DNA of 64,000 nucleotides from the NCBI RefSeq assembly GCF_003208435.1, contig NZ_QKMF01000008.1, forward strand, positions 1 to 64,000. The letters run 5' to 3'. The stretch is from Pelagimonas varians. GTDB taxonomy: Bacteria > Pseudomonadota > Alphaproteobacteria > Rhodobacterales > Rhodobacteraceae. The notes beneath the pieces were generated by a model, which was not told the origin of the DNA, did no database searches, and worked only from the letters and a program-made list of their open reading frames with translations. The translations under genes and the position numbers were made by a program. Below are positions 44,338-53,095 of this stretch, in pieces (the first letter of the stretch is position 1; each line of letters opens with the position of its first letter).

Positions 44338-45999
44338 CTGATTCCTTTTCTTATTCATGTCGCTGGTGCTGCCGCCTTATTGATCTGGGCCGTGCGCCTT
44401 GTCCGCACCGGTGTTGAGCGCGCTTTTGCCGTTCAACTGCGCCTTTGGCTGCGGCGTTCGGCTGCAAACCGTGGCCTTGCTGCCACCGCAGGCACTGTCA
44501 CGGCGATGATGCTGCAAAGCTCAACCGCAGTGGCCGTTTTGGTGTCTAATTTCGCCGCAAAAGGAACCGTAAACACGGCTGTTGGATTGGCAATTTTGCT
44601 GGGGGCAGATCTGGGGTCTGCCATTGTTACGCAGCTGCTATTGGTTCGGCAAACCCTGATGATCCCGGCGCTATTGCTGCTCGGTACAGTTCTATTTCTC
44701 AAGGCTGGTGACCGTAAGTTGCGCCAGACAGGGCGCATTTTTATCGGTTTGGCACTGATCTTTGTGGCCTTGGATATGCTGCGCGCCGCGACGGAGCATA
44801 TTGTTGACAATCCGGCGGCGCTGAACATCCTCAATTATCTGCAAAGCGATCTGTTGTCCGCTTTTTTGATTGGCGCGATATTTGCTTGGATGGTTCATTC
44901 CAGCGTGGCGGCTGTATTGCTGTTTGTCACCGAGGTCGCGCAGGGTGCGTTGCCGCCCGAGGCAGCTATGGCCATGGTTTTGGGGGCTAATTTGGGCGGT
45001 GCGATGATTGCGTATGTCTTGACCTTGGCCGCCCCGGCGGAGGCACGGCGCATCATCGTGGCCAATTTGGTGTTGCGCGGCGGCGGCGCGGGTTTGGTCT
45101 TGGTCGCTCTGATTTTTGCGCCCCAGTTCTTTGAATGGCTCGGGGCCGCTGGTCCCACGCGAGTTATCAACCTGCATCTGGCTTTTAATGCAGCGCTTTG
45201 CGTGTTGGCCTTGCCATTTGTGGACTTGATTTCAAAGGCGGCGGCGGGCGTTGTGAAACCTGTAAACACCGACGAAAGCGACATGGCCTTCACCGCTCTG
45301 GACCCTGCTGCGCTGACCCACCCAAGCCGCGCCCTAAGCTGCGCCGCCCGCGAAACCCTGCGCATGGGCGAACGGGTTGAGGCAATGCTCACCTCAGTTA
45401 ATACAATTTATAATCAATGGGATAACTCTGTCGTTGACGTAATTCGGACGAACTCTAAAACCGTGACGCAGATTCAAAACAACATCAAACTTTATTTGTC
45501 CAAACTCAACCAACAGGCCTTGGATGCGGAAACGGTCAAAGGGGCGATGGACCTGTCACTGCTGGCAACCAATCTCGCTGCCGCATCGGATTTGGTCGGG
45601 CATCGTATGGTCGATTTGGCTCATCGGCTCGAACATGAGCAGCTTAGTTTTTCACCGGATGGGCAGCGTGAAATCGCAGATTTTCATGATCGTGTTCTTG
45701 CCAATGTTCAATTGGCTTTGAATGTCATGATGACCCAAAACCCGGATGAAGCCCGCGAATTGGTTGCGGAAAAAGACAGCATTCGTCTGGTTGAACAACG
45801 TTTGCAGCGCAAACATCTGGAGAGGCTCCAGCACGGTCAATCCGAAAGCATTGAGACCAGTAACATTCACCAAGAAACCCTGCGCGCCCTTAAACAAGTC
45901 AACACATCCTTTGCGCTGGTAGGCTATCCGATCTTGCTGGAAACCGGCGATCTGTTGCAAACTCGGCTGTCGGCGACACCCGAAGGTGGCACCAAATAG
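44338..45999 (+). CDS. Na/Pi cotransporter family protein with PhoU-like tail
   Basis: About 553 residues. Two Na/Pi-cotransporter repeats with QSSTAVAVLVSNF and the matching VHSSVAAVLLFVTEV give a membrane domain to about residue 310, followed by a helical PhoU-like domain. It probably moves phosphate with sodium. No ATG fits the start: the frame contains IPFLIHVAGAAALLIWAVRLVRTG, the usual N-terminus of the family, upstream of the first TTG at 44380. I take CTG at 44338 with AAAGGTG eight bases before it; ATT at 44341 is the alternative. Its stop is three bases from the convergent ABC gene. Confidence 0.8.
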   Translation: MIPFLIHVAGAAALLIWAVRLVRTGVERAFAVQLRLWLRRSAANRGLAATAGTVTAMMLQSSTAVAVLVSNFAAKGTVNTAVGLAILLGADLGSAIVTQLLLVRQTLMIPALLLLGTVLFLKAGDRKLRQTGRIFIGLALIFVALDMLRAATEHIVDNPAALNILNYLQSDLLSAFLIGAIFAWMVHSSVAAVLLFVTEVAQGALPPEAAMAMVLGANLGGAMIAYVLTLAAPAEARRIIVANLVLRGGGAGLVLVALIFAPQFFEWLGAAGPTRVINLHLAFNAALCVLALPFVDLISKAAAGVVKPVNTDESDMAFTALDPAALTHPSRALSCAARETLRMGERVEAMLTSVNTIYNQWDNSVVDVIRTNSKTVTQIQNNIKLYLSKLNQQALDAETVKGAMDLSLLATNLAAASDLVGHRMVDLAHRLEHEQLSFSPDGQREIADFHDRVLANVQLALNVMMTQNPDEARELVAEKDSIRLVEQRLQRKHLERLQHGQSESIETSNIHQETLRALKQVNTSFALVGYPILLETGDLLQTRLSATPEGGTK

Positions 46000-46002
46000 G
46001 CC

Positions 46003-46995
46003 CTACATCCGCGCGCCTGTTTCATCAAAATAGAACCGTTTTTCAGCAGGGGCAGAAACTCGCATCTCGTCGCCGATCCGGGCAAAGTGCTGGCCAAACA
46101 ATCGCAAGGTTATGTTCTGTGTTCCGGTTTTGAGCATGACATTGGTGTCGCCGCCCAGTGCCTCCACATGGGCCACTGTGCCGCTGATGTCGCCTTGCGG
46201 GTCAATACGCAGGTCTTCTGGCCGAATGCCCATTGTACGCGGGTCCGCGCTGTCCACCACCGATGCGGGTAAAAAATTCATCGAAGGCGACCCCAAAAAG
46301 CCCGCCACAAACTGATTGGCCGGATTGTTATACAGCTCCATCGGGCTGCCGACCTGTTCGACACGACCATCGCGCAGAACCACAATCTTGTCGGCCAGAG
46401 TCATCGCCTCGGTTTGGTCGTGGGTCACGTAAATCATCGACGCTGCCAATTGGCGGTGAAGGTTGGAAATTTCAATCCGGGTGTTCATCCGCAGCGCCGC
46501 ATCAAGATTCGACAGAGGTTCGTCAAACAAGAACAGTTTCGGCTGGCGTACAATGGCACGCCCAATGGCAACACGCTGCCGCTGCCCGCCAGAAAGCTCG
46601 GACGGAAACCGTTTAAGATAATCCTCAAGGTCCAGCATACGCGATGCTTCTGCTACGCGCGCATCTATTTCCTCTTTGCTTTGGCCCTCTTGCTTCAGTG
46701 CCAGTGTCATGTTGCCCCGCACATTCAAATGCGGGTATAAAGCATAGCTTTGAAACACCATCGCGATGCCGCGCTTGGCGGGCGGTGTGTGGTTAACCAC
46801 TTCGCCGCCGATCTGGATCTCGCCAGCGCTGGCGTCTTCCAAACCCGCGATCACCCGCAAAAGCGTGGATTTCCCACAGCCTGAGGGACCAACAAAGACA
46901 ACAAACTCACCGTCCTCGACCTCTAGACTGATGTCCTTCAGGACATGGGTTTTTCCAAAGGATTTGTGGACGCCGGTTAGGGAAAGCGCGGTCAT
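46003..46995 (-). CDS. Sugar ABC transporter ATPase (MsmK/UgpC family)
   Basis: A 330-residue ATPase with Walker A GPSGCGKST, Q-loop MVFQSYALYPHLNV, signature LSGGQRQRVAIGRAI, Walker B LFLFDEPLSNLD, and His in VTHDQTEAM, followed by a TOBE/OB domain with GIRPEDLRI. It powers the CUT1 importer encoded by the upstream genes. The start overlaps the oxidoreductase gene by 4 bp; last gene of the murQ operon. Confidence 0.93.
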   Translation of the reverse strand: MTALSLTGVHKSFGKTHVLKDISLEVEDGEFVVFVGPSGCGKSTLLRVIAGLEDASAGEIQIGGEVVNHTPPAKRGIAMVFQSYALYPHLNVRGNMTLALKQEGQSKEEIDARVAEASRMLDLEDYLKRFPSELSGGQRQRVAIGRAIVRQPKLFLFDEPLSNLDAALRMNTRIEISNLHRQLAASMIYVTHDQTEAMTLADKIVVLRDGRVEQVGSPMELYNNPANQFVAGFLGSPSMNFLPASVVDSADPRTMGIRPEDLRIDPQGDISGTVAHVEALGGDTNVMLKTGTQNITLRLFGQHFARIGDEMRVSAPAEKRFYFDETGARM

Positions 46996-48038
46996 TGGGA
47001 TGTCTCCTTTGGCGAGACGGGCAGTGCTACAGGTTGGCCCGTTCGGATGCTTTGGTCAGCGGCAAGGCAAATCGCAAGCGACTGCACCGCATCATTCATA
47101 TGTCGTGTAAGATCAATATTTTCGCGTATGGTACGGATCATGTACGCCTGTTCGGCATCACATAACTCCTGATGGCCCGGCTCATCCGGAAGGTCGATCA
47201 CCTGATCACCGCTTGGGCGATGCACCAGCAAGCCGCCAACCGATGTGTGCCCGTCAATGTCGGCTGACGCGCCTTTGTTTCCATCGGTGATCGAAACCGA
47301 ACCATTGGGGCTGACCACGTCTTTTACGAAACAGGCGGTTTCGGACATCATCGGGCCCCAGCCGGCCTCATACCACCCGACAGAACCATCGTCGAAGAAC
47401 ACCTGAAGCTGGCCGTAGTTATACATATCTGCGGCGATTTCATCGCTGAGACGCATGCCCATGCCATTCACGCGCACAGGCTGCGCATCGGTGATCTGGC
47501 ACATCACATCTACGTAGTGCACTCCGCAATCCACGATGGGCGATGTGGTTTCCATCAGCGCTTTGTGCGTGTCCCATTCAGGTCCCGAACTTTGCTGGTT
47601 CAGGTTCATCCGAAATACATAGGGCCCGCCCAAATCACGGGCTTCCTTGATCAGGCGCACCCAAGATGGATGATGTCGCAAAATGTAGCCAACCACCAGT
47701 TTTCGCCCAGCTGCCTGTGCTTTGGCGGTGACTCGCGTCGCATCCGCAACCGTCATCGCCAGCGGCTTTTCGACAAAGACATGTGCGCCGGCCTCCATCG
47801 CGGCAATGGCATAGTCCGCGTGGGTTTCAGTATAGGTGGCGACAACAACCAGATCGGGTTTGGCATCGTCCAATGCCTGACGAAAGTCCGAGTAGATCGG
47901 ATATCCCTGCAAATCAGGATGCGAAACGGTGCCAGAGCGGCTTACCAATCCGATGATCTCGGATTCAGAACCGGCGTGATGAGCCAACGCGTGGCTGGCC
48001 CCCATGTTGCCCAGCCCTGCAATCAAAACACGGATCAT
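46992..48038 (-). CDS. Gfo/Idh/MocA family NAD(P)-dependent sugar oxidoreductase
   Basis: A 348-residue enzyme with an N-terminal Rossmann fold (VLIAGLGNMGASHAL, residues ~3-17), the family EKP motif in FVEKPLAMTV, and VDCGVHYVDV in the substrate domain. It likely oxidises or reduces a sugar or a keto group. Lying inside a MurNAc/GlcNAc operon (4-bp overlaps on both sides) it is not needed by the known MurQ-NagA route, so it may widen the substrate range. The start at 48038 has GGGGG upstream; the long upstream frame is not used. Confidence 0.85.
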   Translation of the reverse strand: MIRVLIAGLGNMGASHALAHHAGSESEIIGLVSRSGTVSHPDLQGYPIYSDFRQALDDAKPDLVVVATYTETHADYAIAAMEAGAHVFVEKPLAMTVADATRVTAKAQAAGRKLVVGYILRHHPSWVRLIKEARDLGGPYVFRMNLNQQSSGPEWDTHKALMETTSPIVDCGVHYVDVMCQITDAQPVRVNGMGMRLSDEIAADMYNYGQLQVFFDDGSVGWYEAGWGPMMSETACFVKDVVSPNGSVSITDGNKGASADIDGHTSVGGLLVHRPSGDQVIDLPDEPGHQELCDAEQAYMIRTIRENIDLTRHMNDAVQSLAICLAADQSIRTGQPVALPVSPKETSQ

Positions 48039-48874
48039 TTGACTGCCCCCGACGTAAGGCCACGAATCAATTGACGCGAGAAAATCACATAGAGGATCAA
48101 CACCGGCAGGATCGCCATGGACAGGGCCGACAGCACTGCATTCCAGTCTGTGACGAACTGACCGATAAACACTTGGGACCCTAGGGTGAGTGTTTTTACT
48201 TCTTCTGCGGGGGCAAGGATCAGCGGGAACCACAAGTCATTCCAGATCGGGATCATATTGAACACCGCCACCGTCGCCATGGCCGGGCGCACCAAAGGCA
48301 AAACCAGACGGAAAAAGATCGTGTATTCAGACAGCCCGTCAATACGGCCTGCATTCTTGAGGTCTTCGGACACCTGCCGCATGAATTCGGACAAAATGAA
48401 GACCGCCAGCGGCAACCCCTGCGCAGTATAGACCAAAATCAGCGCCCAAAGCGTGTTCACCAGCCCCGTTTGCACCATCATTTCAAGGATCGCGACAGTG
48501 CCGATACGAATCGGGATCATGATGCCAAGCGCCAGATAGAGACCCATTATCATATTGCCCTTAAAGCGATATTCGCTCAGCGCGTAGGCCGCCATTGCCC
48601 CGAACAGCAAGATAAAGAACAACGACCCCACAGTGACAATGAAACTGTTCTGAAAGTAGAGAAAGAAATCCCCCTGCTTGAGAACCGTTTGATACCCAAC
48701 CAGCGAAAAACTGTCTGCATCCGGCAGTGCCAATGGTTCGCGAAATATTTTCTTTCGGGTTTTGAAGCTATTGATAAGGATCACAAAAACCGGAAAAAAC
48801 GCGATGAGTGTGTAGGCAATCAGCGCACCATGCATCGCGATGGCCCCGACTGGATTTGAACGTGCTTTATTCAT
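48035..48874 (-). CDS. CUT1 sugar ABC permease (MalG family)
   Basis: A 279-residue inner-membrane protein with about six helices and the EAA loop LKNAGRIDGLSEYTIFFRLVLPLVRPA. The N-terminal part faces the cytoplasm, and the C-terminus ends with FSRQLIRGLTSGAVK, a typical MalG-type ending. It follows the MalF-type gene by 12 bp and overlaps the oxidoreductase gene by 4 bp. Confidence 0.92.
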   Translation of the reverse strand: MNKARSNPVGAIAMHGALIAYTLIAFFPVFVILINSFKTRKKIFREPLALPDADSFSLVGYQTVLKQGDFFLYFQNSFIVTVGSLFFILLFGAMAAYALSEYRFKGNMIMGLYLALGIMIPIRIGTVAILEMMVQTGLVNTLWALILVYTAQGLPLAVFILSEFMRQVSEDLKNAGRIDGLSEYTIFFRLVLPLVRPAMATVAVFNMIPIWNDLWFPLILAPAEEVKTLTLGSQVFIGQFVTDWNAVLSALSMAILPVLILYVIFSRQLIRGLTSGAVK

Positions 48875-48886
48875 GTCTCGGCCTCC

Positions 48887-49801
48887 TTACAGCTGATACC
48901 GGCGCATCCGGGTCTGGATGCCGAAGAGATAGATGCACACACCGACGAGGATGATCGCGAACATGGCGCTGGCGATGGCAGAGCCCATGTGCGGGTCGCC
49001 CAATTGAAGCTGAAATCCGAAGAAGGTGCGATACATAAAGGTGCCAAGGATATCCGTTGAAAAATCTGGTCCAGCCAAAGCCCCTTGGACAGAATAGATC
49101 AGATCGAAGGCATTGAAATTACCAACAAATGTCAGGATCGAGATGATTCCAATCGACGGCAGGATCAGTGGCAGTTTGATCTTCCAGAAGGCGGAAAACC
49201 CAGTGACACCGTCAATCTCGCCTGCTTCCAGAACCTCTTCCGGAATGGTCAGCAGCGCGGCATAGATCAGCATCATCGGGATGCCAACATATTGCCAGAC
49301 TGAAATCAGCGCGAGCGTGGTCAGCGCGTATTCTTCTTTACCCAGCCACGGGGCGAACAAAGCTTTGAGACCAACCGCATCCAGCATCGATGGGGCAATA
49401 CCCCAAATCGGAGACAGGATCAGTTTCCAGGCAAATCCCACAATAACAAAGCTCAGGATTGTCGGAATAAAAATGGCAGAGCGATAGAGCGCCGCAAACC
49501 GCAGGCGTGGATGGCTCAGAACCGCCGCCAGCGCCACCCCGATCGGGTTTTGCACCAGCATATGAACAACAAAGAACCAAAAGTTATTTCCCAGAGCATT
49601 CCAAAACTGTTCCGACCAAATCGGGTCCAGAAACAGGCGCTGAAAGTTTTCTAGTCCGACGAACACGCGCTCTTGGTCAATCTTGGAATACAGCGCAAGA
49701 CGGAGCGTATTGAACAGCGGGAAAATCATCACGGCGGTGTAGACCAGCACAGCGGGTGCCAGAAACACAACAATGTGCCAGCGAAAGCGAGGGCGATCCA
49801 T
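48887..49801 (-). CDS. CUT1 sugar ABC permease (MalF family)
   Basis: A 304-residue membrane protein, about six helices, EAA loop LEAGEIDGVTGFSAFWKIKLPLILPS. It pairs with the MalG-type protein. An 87-bp gap with a hairpin separates it from the binding-protein gene. Confidence 0.92.
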   Translation of the reverse strand: MDRPRFRWHIVVFLAPAVLVYTAVMIFPLFNTLRLALYSKIDQERVFVGLENFQRLFLDPIWSEQFWNALGNNFWFFVVHMLVQNPIGVALAAVLSHPRLRFAALYRSAIFIPTILSFVIVGFAWKLILSPIWGIAPSMLDAVGLKALFAPWLGKEEYALTTLALISVWQYVGIPMMLIYAALLTIPEEVLEAGEIDGVTGFSAFWKIKLPLILPSIGIISILTFVGNFNAFDLIYSVQGALAGPDFSTDILGTFMYRTFFGFQLQLGDPHMGSAIASAMFAIILVGVCIYLFGIQTRMRRYQL

Positions 49802-49839
49802 GGGGAACCTCTGGAAATGATTTCAAGGGGGATAGGGGT

Positions 49840-49866
49840 GTTCGGGCAGGCAGATCCCGCCCGAAC
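49840..49866 (-). terminator. Intercistronic hairpin after the sugar-binding-protein gene
   Basis: GTTCGGGC (49840-49847) pairs with GCCCGAAC (49859-49866). It follows the binding-protein stop by 22 bases with no T run, so it more likely protects the upstream message than ends transcription. Confidence 0.55.
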
Positions 49867-49888
49867 GTTCAGCTCTCAAGCCAAAGGT

Positions 49889-51142
49889 TTACTGCTGTGG
49901 TTCGTACCACATCGCAAGACCGTCTTGCAGTTTTGCGCCCAGCTCAGCCGGAGTTGATGTCCCCTTGATCGCGGCAACAGAAGCGCCCCACGTGTCGTTT
50001 TCCAAGTTGGGCGTACCACGTGACAGGATCTGGTAAGTTGACCGAATGGTGCTTTCGCATTCACCGCGCCAGCTTACGAACTCTTTGGCCAGCGGGTCTT
50101 CCAGCTCAACCGGTGTGTTCGACAGTGGGAAGAACCCGGGCAGCGCGTTGCCAAAGATGCCCGCGAATTCAGGTGAGGCGACCCATGACAAAAACGCTTT
50201 TGCCGCTTCGGGATGCGCGGTTGCCGCATTCATACCGATGCCGATGTCGGTGTGGTCCGAGATATAGCAGGTGTCGCCAGCGGCCATAACAGGGGCCTTG
50301 AAGGCACCCATTTCGAAGTCGGCCTGAGCGTTGAAACCTGTGATTTCCCATGAGCCCGCAGGATAAATCGCCGCGCGGCCAAGGGTGAACAGGTTTTGGC
50401 TATCTGGATAAGTCTGCGCCTCAAAACCGTCGCCCAGATAGGGACCCCACTTCGCCAGCGTTTCGTATGGTTTCACCCATGCGTCGTCAGTCAGCTTTTG
50501 CTCACCTGCGATCAACGCCTGACGGCCTTCTTCGCCCTTCCAGTAGTTAGGACCAATGTTGTTGTAGCCCATTGTGGCCGCTTCCCACTGGTCATTTGTG
50601 CCCATGGCCATCGGGATATAGTTGCCGTCCGCTTTGAAGGCTTCAAGCGCCGCAAAGAATTCGCCTTCGGTGGTTGGGACCGCTACGCCAACCTCTTCAA
50701 AGGCTTCTTTGTTATAGATAAAGCCGTGGATCACCGATGCCATTGGCACACAAAAGCTGGCAGATCCATCGTCGCTCTGCCATGCGGATTTTGCTACATC
50801 AGAGAAATTGCCCATGGCTTCCATGTCGGCAAGATTGGCCAGATGACCTGCATCATACAGCGCCAAAGAAGCGTCAAACGGGCGGCAGGTGATCAAATCA
50901 CCGGCAGAACCGGCATCCAATTTGGAATTCAAAACCGCGTTGTATTCGGTTGGCGCGGACGGGGTAAAGTTGACTTTGATACCGGGGTTAGCGGCCTCAA
51001 ACGCCGGAATGATTTTGTCCTGCCACAGAGTCAGGTCATCATTGCGCCAGCTTTCGATGTTCAGCGTCACATCCTCGGCGAAAGCGCCCGTTGCTGTCAG
51101 GGCTGTGCTGGCCAATGCCAGAAAAAGTGCCTTGTGTTTCAT
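49889..51142 (-). CDS. Extracellular sugar-binding protein of the CUT1 importer
   Basis: A 417-residue exported protein: signal peptide to GAFA-EDVT (residue ~22), then a family 1 solute-binding fold (NIESWRNDDLTLWQDKIIPAFEAANPGIKVNFT, AGSWEITGF). The ligand is presumably an amino sugar such as MurNAc, GlcNAc or a small muropeptide sugar, judged from the neighbours and not from the pocket. It overlaps murQ by 4 bp. Confidence 0.9.
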   Translation of the reverse strand: MKHKALFLALASTALTATGAFAEDVTLNIESWRNDDLTLWQDKIIPAFEAANPGIKVNFTPSAPTEYNAVLNSKLDAGSAGDLITCRPFDASLALYDAGHLANLADMEAMGNFSDVAKSAWQSDDGSASFCVPMASVIHGFIYNKEAFEEVGVAVPTTEGEFFAALEAFKADGNYIPMAMGTNDQWEAATMGYNNIGPNYWKGEEGRQALIAGEQKLTDDAWVKPYETLAKWGPYLGDGFEAQTYPDSQNLFTLGRAAIYPAGSWEITGFNAQADFEMGAFKAPVMAAGDTCYISDHTDIGIGMNAATAHPEAAKAFLSWVASPEFAGIFGNALPGFFPLSNTPVELEDPLAKEFVSWRGECESTIRSTYQILSRGTPNLENDTWGASVAAIKGTSTPAELGAKLQDGLAMWYEPQQ

Positions 51143-52062
51143 AATGTTACTCCCAGTTTTTCAGTTTTTATTATGTGCAGATTTAGCCCCGACATTGCGC
51201 GGCCCAGATGCCCCTCTGCTGCACCTAATGCAGCATGGGCCAATTCAGGTGTTTGCGCACCCAAAGACAAAAGACAGGCGGTTTTGACATCCCCATCTGC
51301 GCGCGCCAGTGCGCTTGTCGCAGCGGCCTCGTCGACCTGAGTGATGCGGCAGACAATACCTCTGGCGCGTTCGCGCAGCTTGATATTGTCCGCCTTTAAA
51401 TTGACCATCATACCTTGATAGACGTGCCCCAGCGCGACCCCCATCAGCGTCGACAAGGCGTTAAGGGCGATCTTTTGCGCCGTACCGGCCCCAAGCCGAG
51501 TTGATCCGGACAGAACTTCCGGCGGCGTTTGTAAAGCGACGGCATGGGTTGAAAGGTCAAACAGCACGGCATTTGGATTGTTGGCGATACCGATGACGGT
51601 TGCTCCAACCGATTGCGCTATTTTGGCGGCGCGCAGCGTGTAAGGAGTACTGCCGCTGGCTGTGACCGCGATCAGGCAATCGCGGCTTTGCAGACCCGCC
51701 AACGCCACAGACAGTTGCGCGACTTCATCTTCAACATCACCGGGCATATGCGCCGTGGAAGGCACACCGCCTGCCATCAAGATTTCAATCTGGCGGGAGG
51801 GAATACCAAACGTGCCACCCAATTCCATCGCGTCGGCCGCAGCCATCAACCCCGAGGATCCAGCCGCAACATAGTACAGCTTGCCATCACTGCGAATAGC
51901 CTCTGCCATCGCCACGCCACCGGCTTGCAACTGCGCAGTGCAACGCGCGACGACACCAGCGGCCTGAACCTGCGCATCGCATATAGCCATCACAGCCGCG
52001 TCCAGCGTCTGCACGTCCAACGCCAAAGCTTGCGGATGTATTTGTTCAGTTGTTGGCGTCAC
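51139..52062 (-). CDS. murQ: N-acetylmuramic acid 6-phosphate etherase
   Basis: A 307-residue SIS-domain enzyme that removes the lactyl ether from MurNAc-6-P to give GlcNAc-6-P and D-lactate. Visible are AAGSSGLMAAADAMELGGTFGI with the catalytic Glu, VTASGSTPYTL, the hallmark PEVLSGSTRLGAGTAQKIALN and NLKADNIKLRERA. The first motif differs from the usual GTSGRLGVLDA, so it is a divergent member. It begins with GTG and has GAGGGG nine bases upstream. First gene of the importer operon and divergent from the kinase operon. Confidence 0.88.
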   Translation of the reverse strand: MTPTTEQIHPQALALDVQTLDAAVMAICDAQVQAAGVVARCTAQLQAGGVAMAEAIRSDGKLYYVAAGSSGLMAAADAMELGGTFGIPSRQIEILMAGGVPSTAHMPGDVEDEVAQLSVALAGLQSRDCLIAVTASGSTPYTLRAAKIAQSVGATVIGIANNPNAVLFDLSTHAVALQTPPEVLSGSTRLGAGTAQKIALNALSTLMGVALGHVYQGMMVNLKADNIKLRERARGIVCRITQVDEAAATSALARADGDVKTACLLSLGAQTPELAHAALGAAEGHLGRAMSGLNLHIIKTEKLGVTL

Positions 52063-52091
52063 AGCAAGAATCCCCTCATCTGACCAGAAGC

Positions 52092-52118
52092 ATACCTTTA
52101 CAATACCATTTGTCTACC
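52092..52118 (-). promoter_or_regulatory. Three 11-bp-spaced GGTAT/GGTAG boxes upstream of murQ
   Basis: On the plus strand ATACC (52092), ATACC (52103) and CTACC (52114) recur at exact 11-bp steps, that is GGTAG-GGTAT-GGTAT towards murQ on the minus strand. One helical turn per step puts all boxes on one DNA face. Candidate site of the GntR/UTRA regulator in this locus. Confidence 0.55.
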
Positions 52119-52171
52119 ATTTTTTATTTCTGTTGATATTCGGCGATTTACGCCACGCAAATCGTCCAATA

Positions 52172-52218
52172 GGTATCATTTCGGCCTTTCAATTTTACAA
52201 AAGGTATTATATAGGTAG
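52172..52218 (+). promoter_or_regulatory. Matching GGTAT/GGTAG boxes upstream of the kinase gene
   Basis: GGTAT (52172-52176), GGTAT (52203-52207) and GGTAG (52214-52218) lie on the plus strand, the last two 11 bp apart and the last five bases from the ATG. The inward copy of the murQ-side boxes makes the divergent promoter region roughly symmetric. Confidence 0.5.
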
Positions 52219-52222
52219 CACC

Positions 52223-53095
52223 ATGACCAGACCACCCGACATAATCGCCATAGATGGCGGAGGCACCCGGTGCCGCGTCTCCTGCGAGATCGCAGGCCAA
52301 CGTCACACCTATGAATCCGGCAGCTGCAATGTCACATCCGATATGGACGGGGCCGCACAGCAAATTCTGGACGGACTTGACGGGCTTGCCGAAGTCATCA
52401 GTCTTGACGCCTCAAAACTGCATTCCGTTCCGGCCTATTTAGGGCTGGCAGGCGTTACTGGCCCAAGCAAGGCCTCCGAAGTTGCAGGACGATTGCCGTT
52501 CTCACAGGTTCGCATCGAAGAAGATCGCGTAGCTGCGGCACGCGGTGCTTTGGGGCTGGGCAACGGGGCGCTTATCCATTGTGGAACCGGGTCTTTTCAG
52601 GTGGTCCAAACCGACGGGCACCCGCGCTTTGCAGGCGGATGGGGCGCAAGGCTGGGCGACGAGGCATCGGCGCAGTGGGTGGGGCGAATGGCCTTGTCCG
52701 CAACCCTGAACGCGCGGGATCAATTGACACCGCATACGGATTTGACAACCGCTTTGCTTGCACAATTTGGCGGAACGACAGGGATCGTTGAGTTTGCGGC
52801 AAAGGCCTCGGCCTCTGACCTTGGAACAATCGCACCAGACGTCACGGCAGCGGGAGAGGCAGGCGATGCGATCGCTAGGACCATTTTGGAAGATGGCGCA
52901 AATTGGCTGACCTTCGCGATCAAACGCTTGGGGTGGGCCGCACCAATGCCGATTACCTTTACTGGCGGAATTGCACCTTGCTACGCCCGCTACTTCCACG
53001 AGGACTTGCAAGACGTGCTGGCCCCCGCCTTTGGAACCCCGCTCGATGGGGCCATCGCCCTCGCTTATGACTTCAAAAAGGAGCTCATGGGATGA
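52223..53095 (+). CDS. BadF/BadG-type sugar kinase, probable N-acetylglucosamine/N-acetylmuramic acid kinase
   Basis: A 290-residue ASKHA-fold kinase: PHOSPHATE-1 loop IAIDGGGTRCRVS at residues 7-19, GLAGVTGP, IHCGTGSFQVV and the ADENOSINE loop FTGGIAPCYARYF. Members of this family phosphorylate GlcNAc, glucosamine or MurNAc with ATP. As the importer is ATP-driven and leaves the sugar unphosphorylated, a kinase is needed before MurQ and NagA can act. The start at 52223 is chosen over an upstream TTG. It overlaps the next gene by 4 bp. Confidence 0.85.
   Translation: MTRPPDIIAIDGGGTRCRVSCEIAGQRHTYESGSCNVTSDMDGAAQQILDGLDGLAEVISLDASKLHSVPAYLGLAGVTGPSKASEVAGRLPFSQVRIEEDRVAAARGALGLGNGALIHCGTGSFQVVQTDGHPRFAGGWGARLGDEASAQWVGRMALSATLNARDQLTPHTDLTTALLAQFGGTTGIVEFAAKASASDLGTIAPDVTAAGEAGDAIARTILEDGANWLTFAIKRLGWAAPMPITFTGGIAPCYARYFHEDLQDVLAPAFGTPLDGAIALAYDFKKELMG

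Noticed and set aside
44380-45999. TTG at 44380 as start of the Na/Pi transporter
   Set aside because: It would remove the first part of helix 1, which is encoded in frame just upstream and looks conserved; the upstream AAAGGTG also favours an earlier start.
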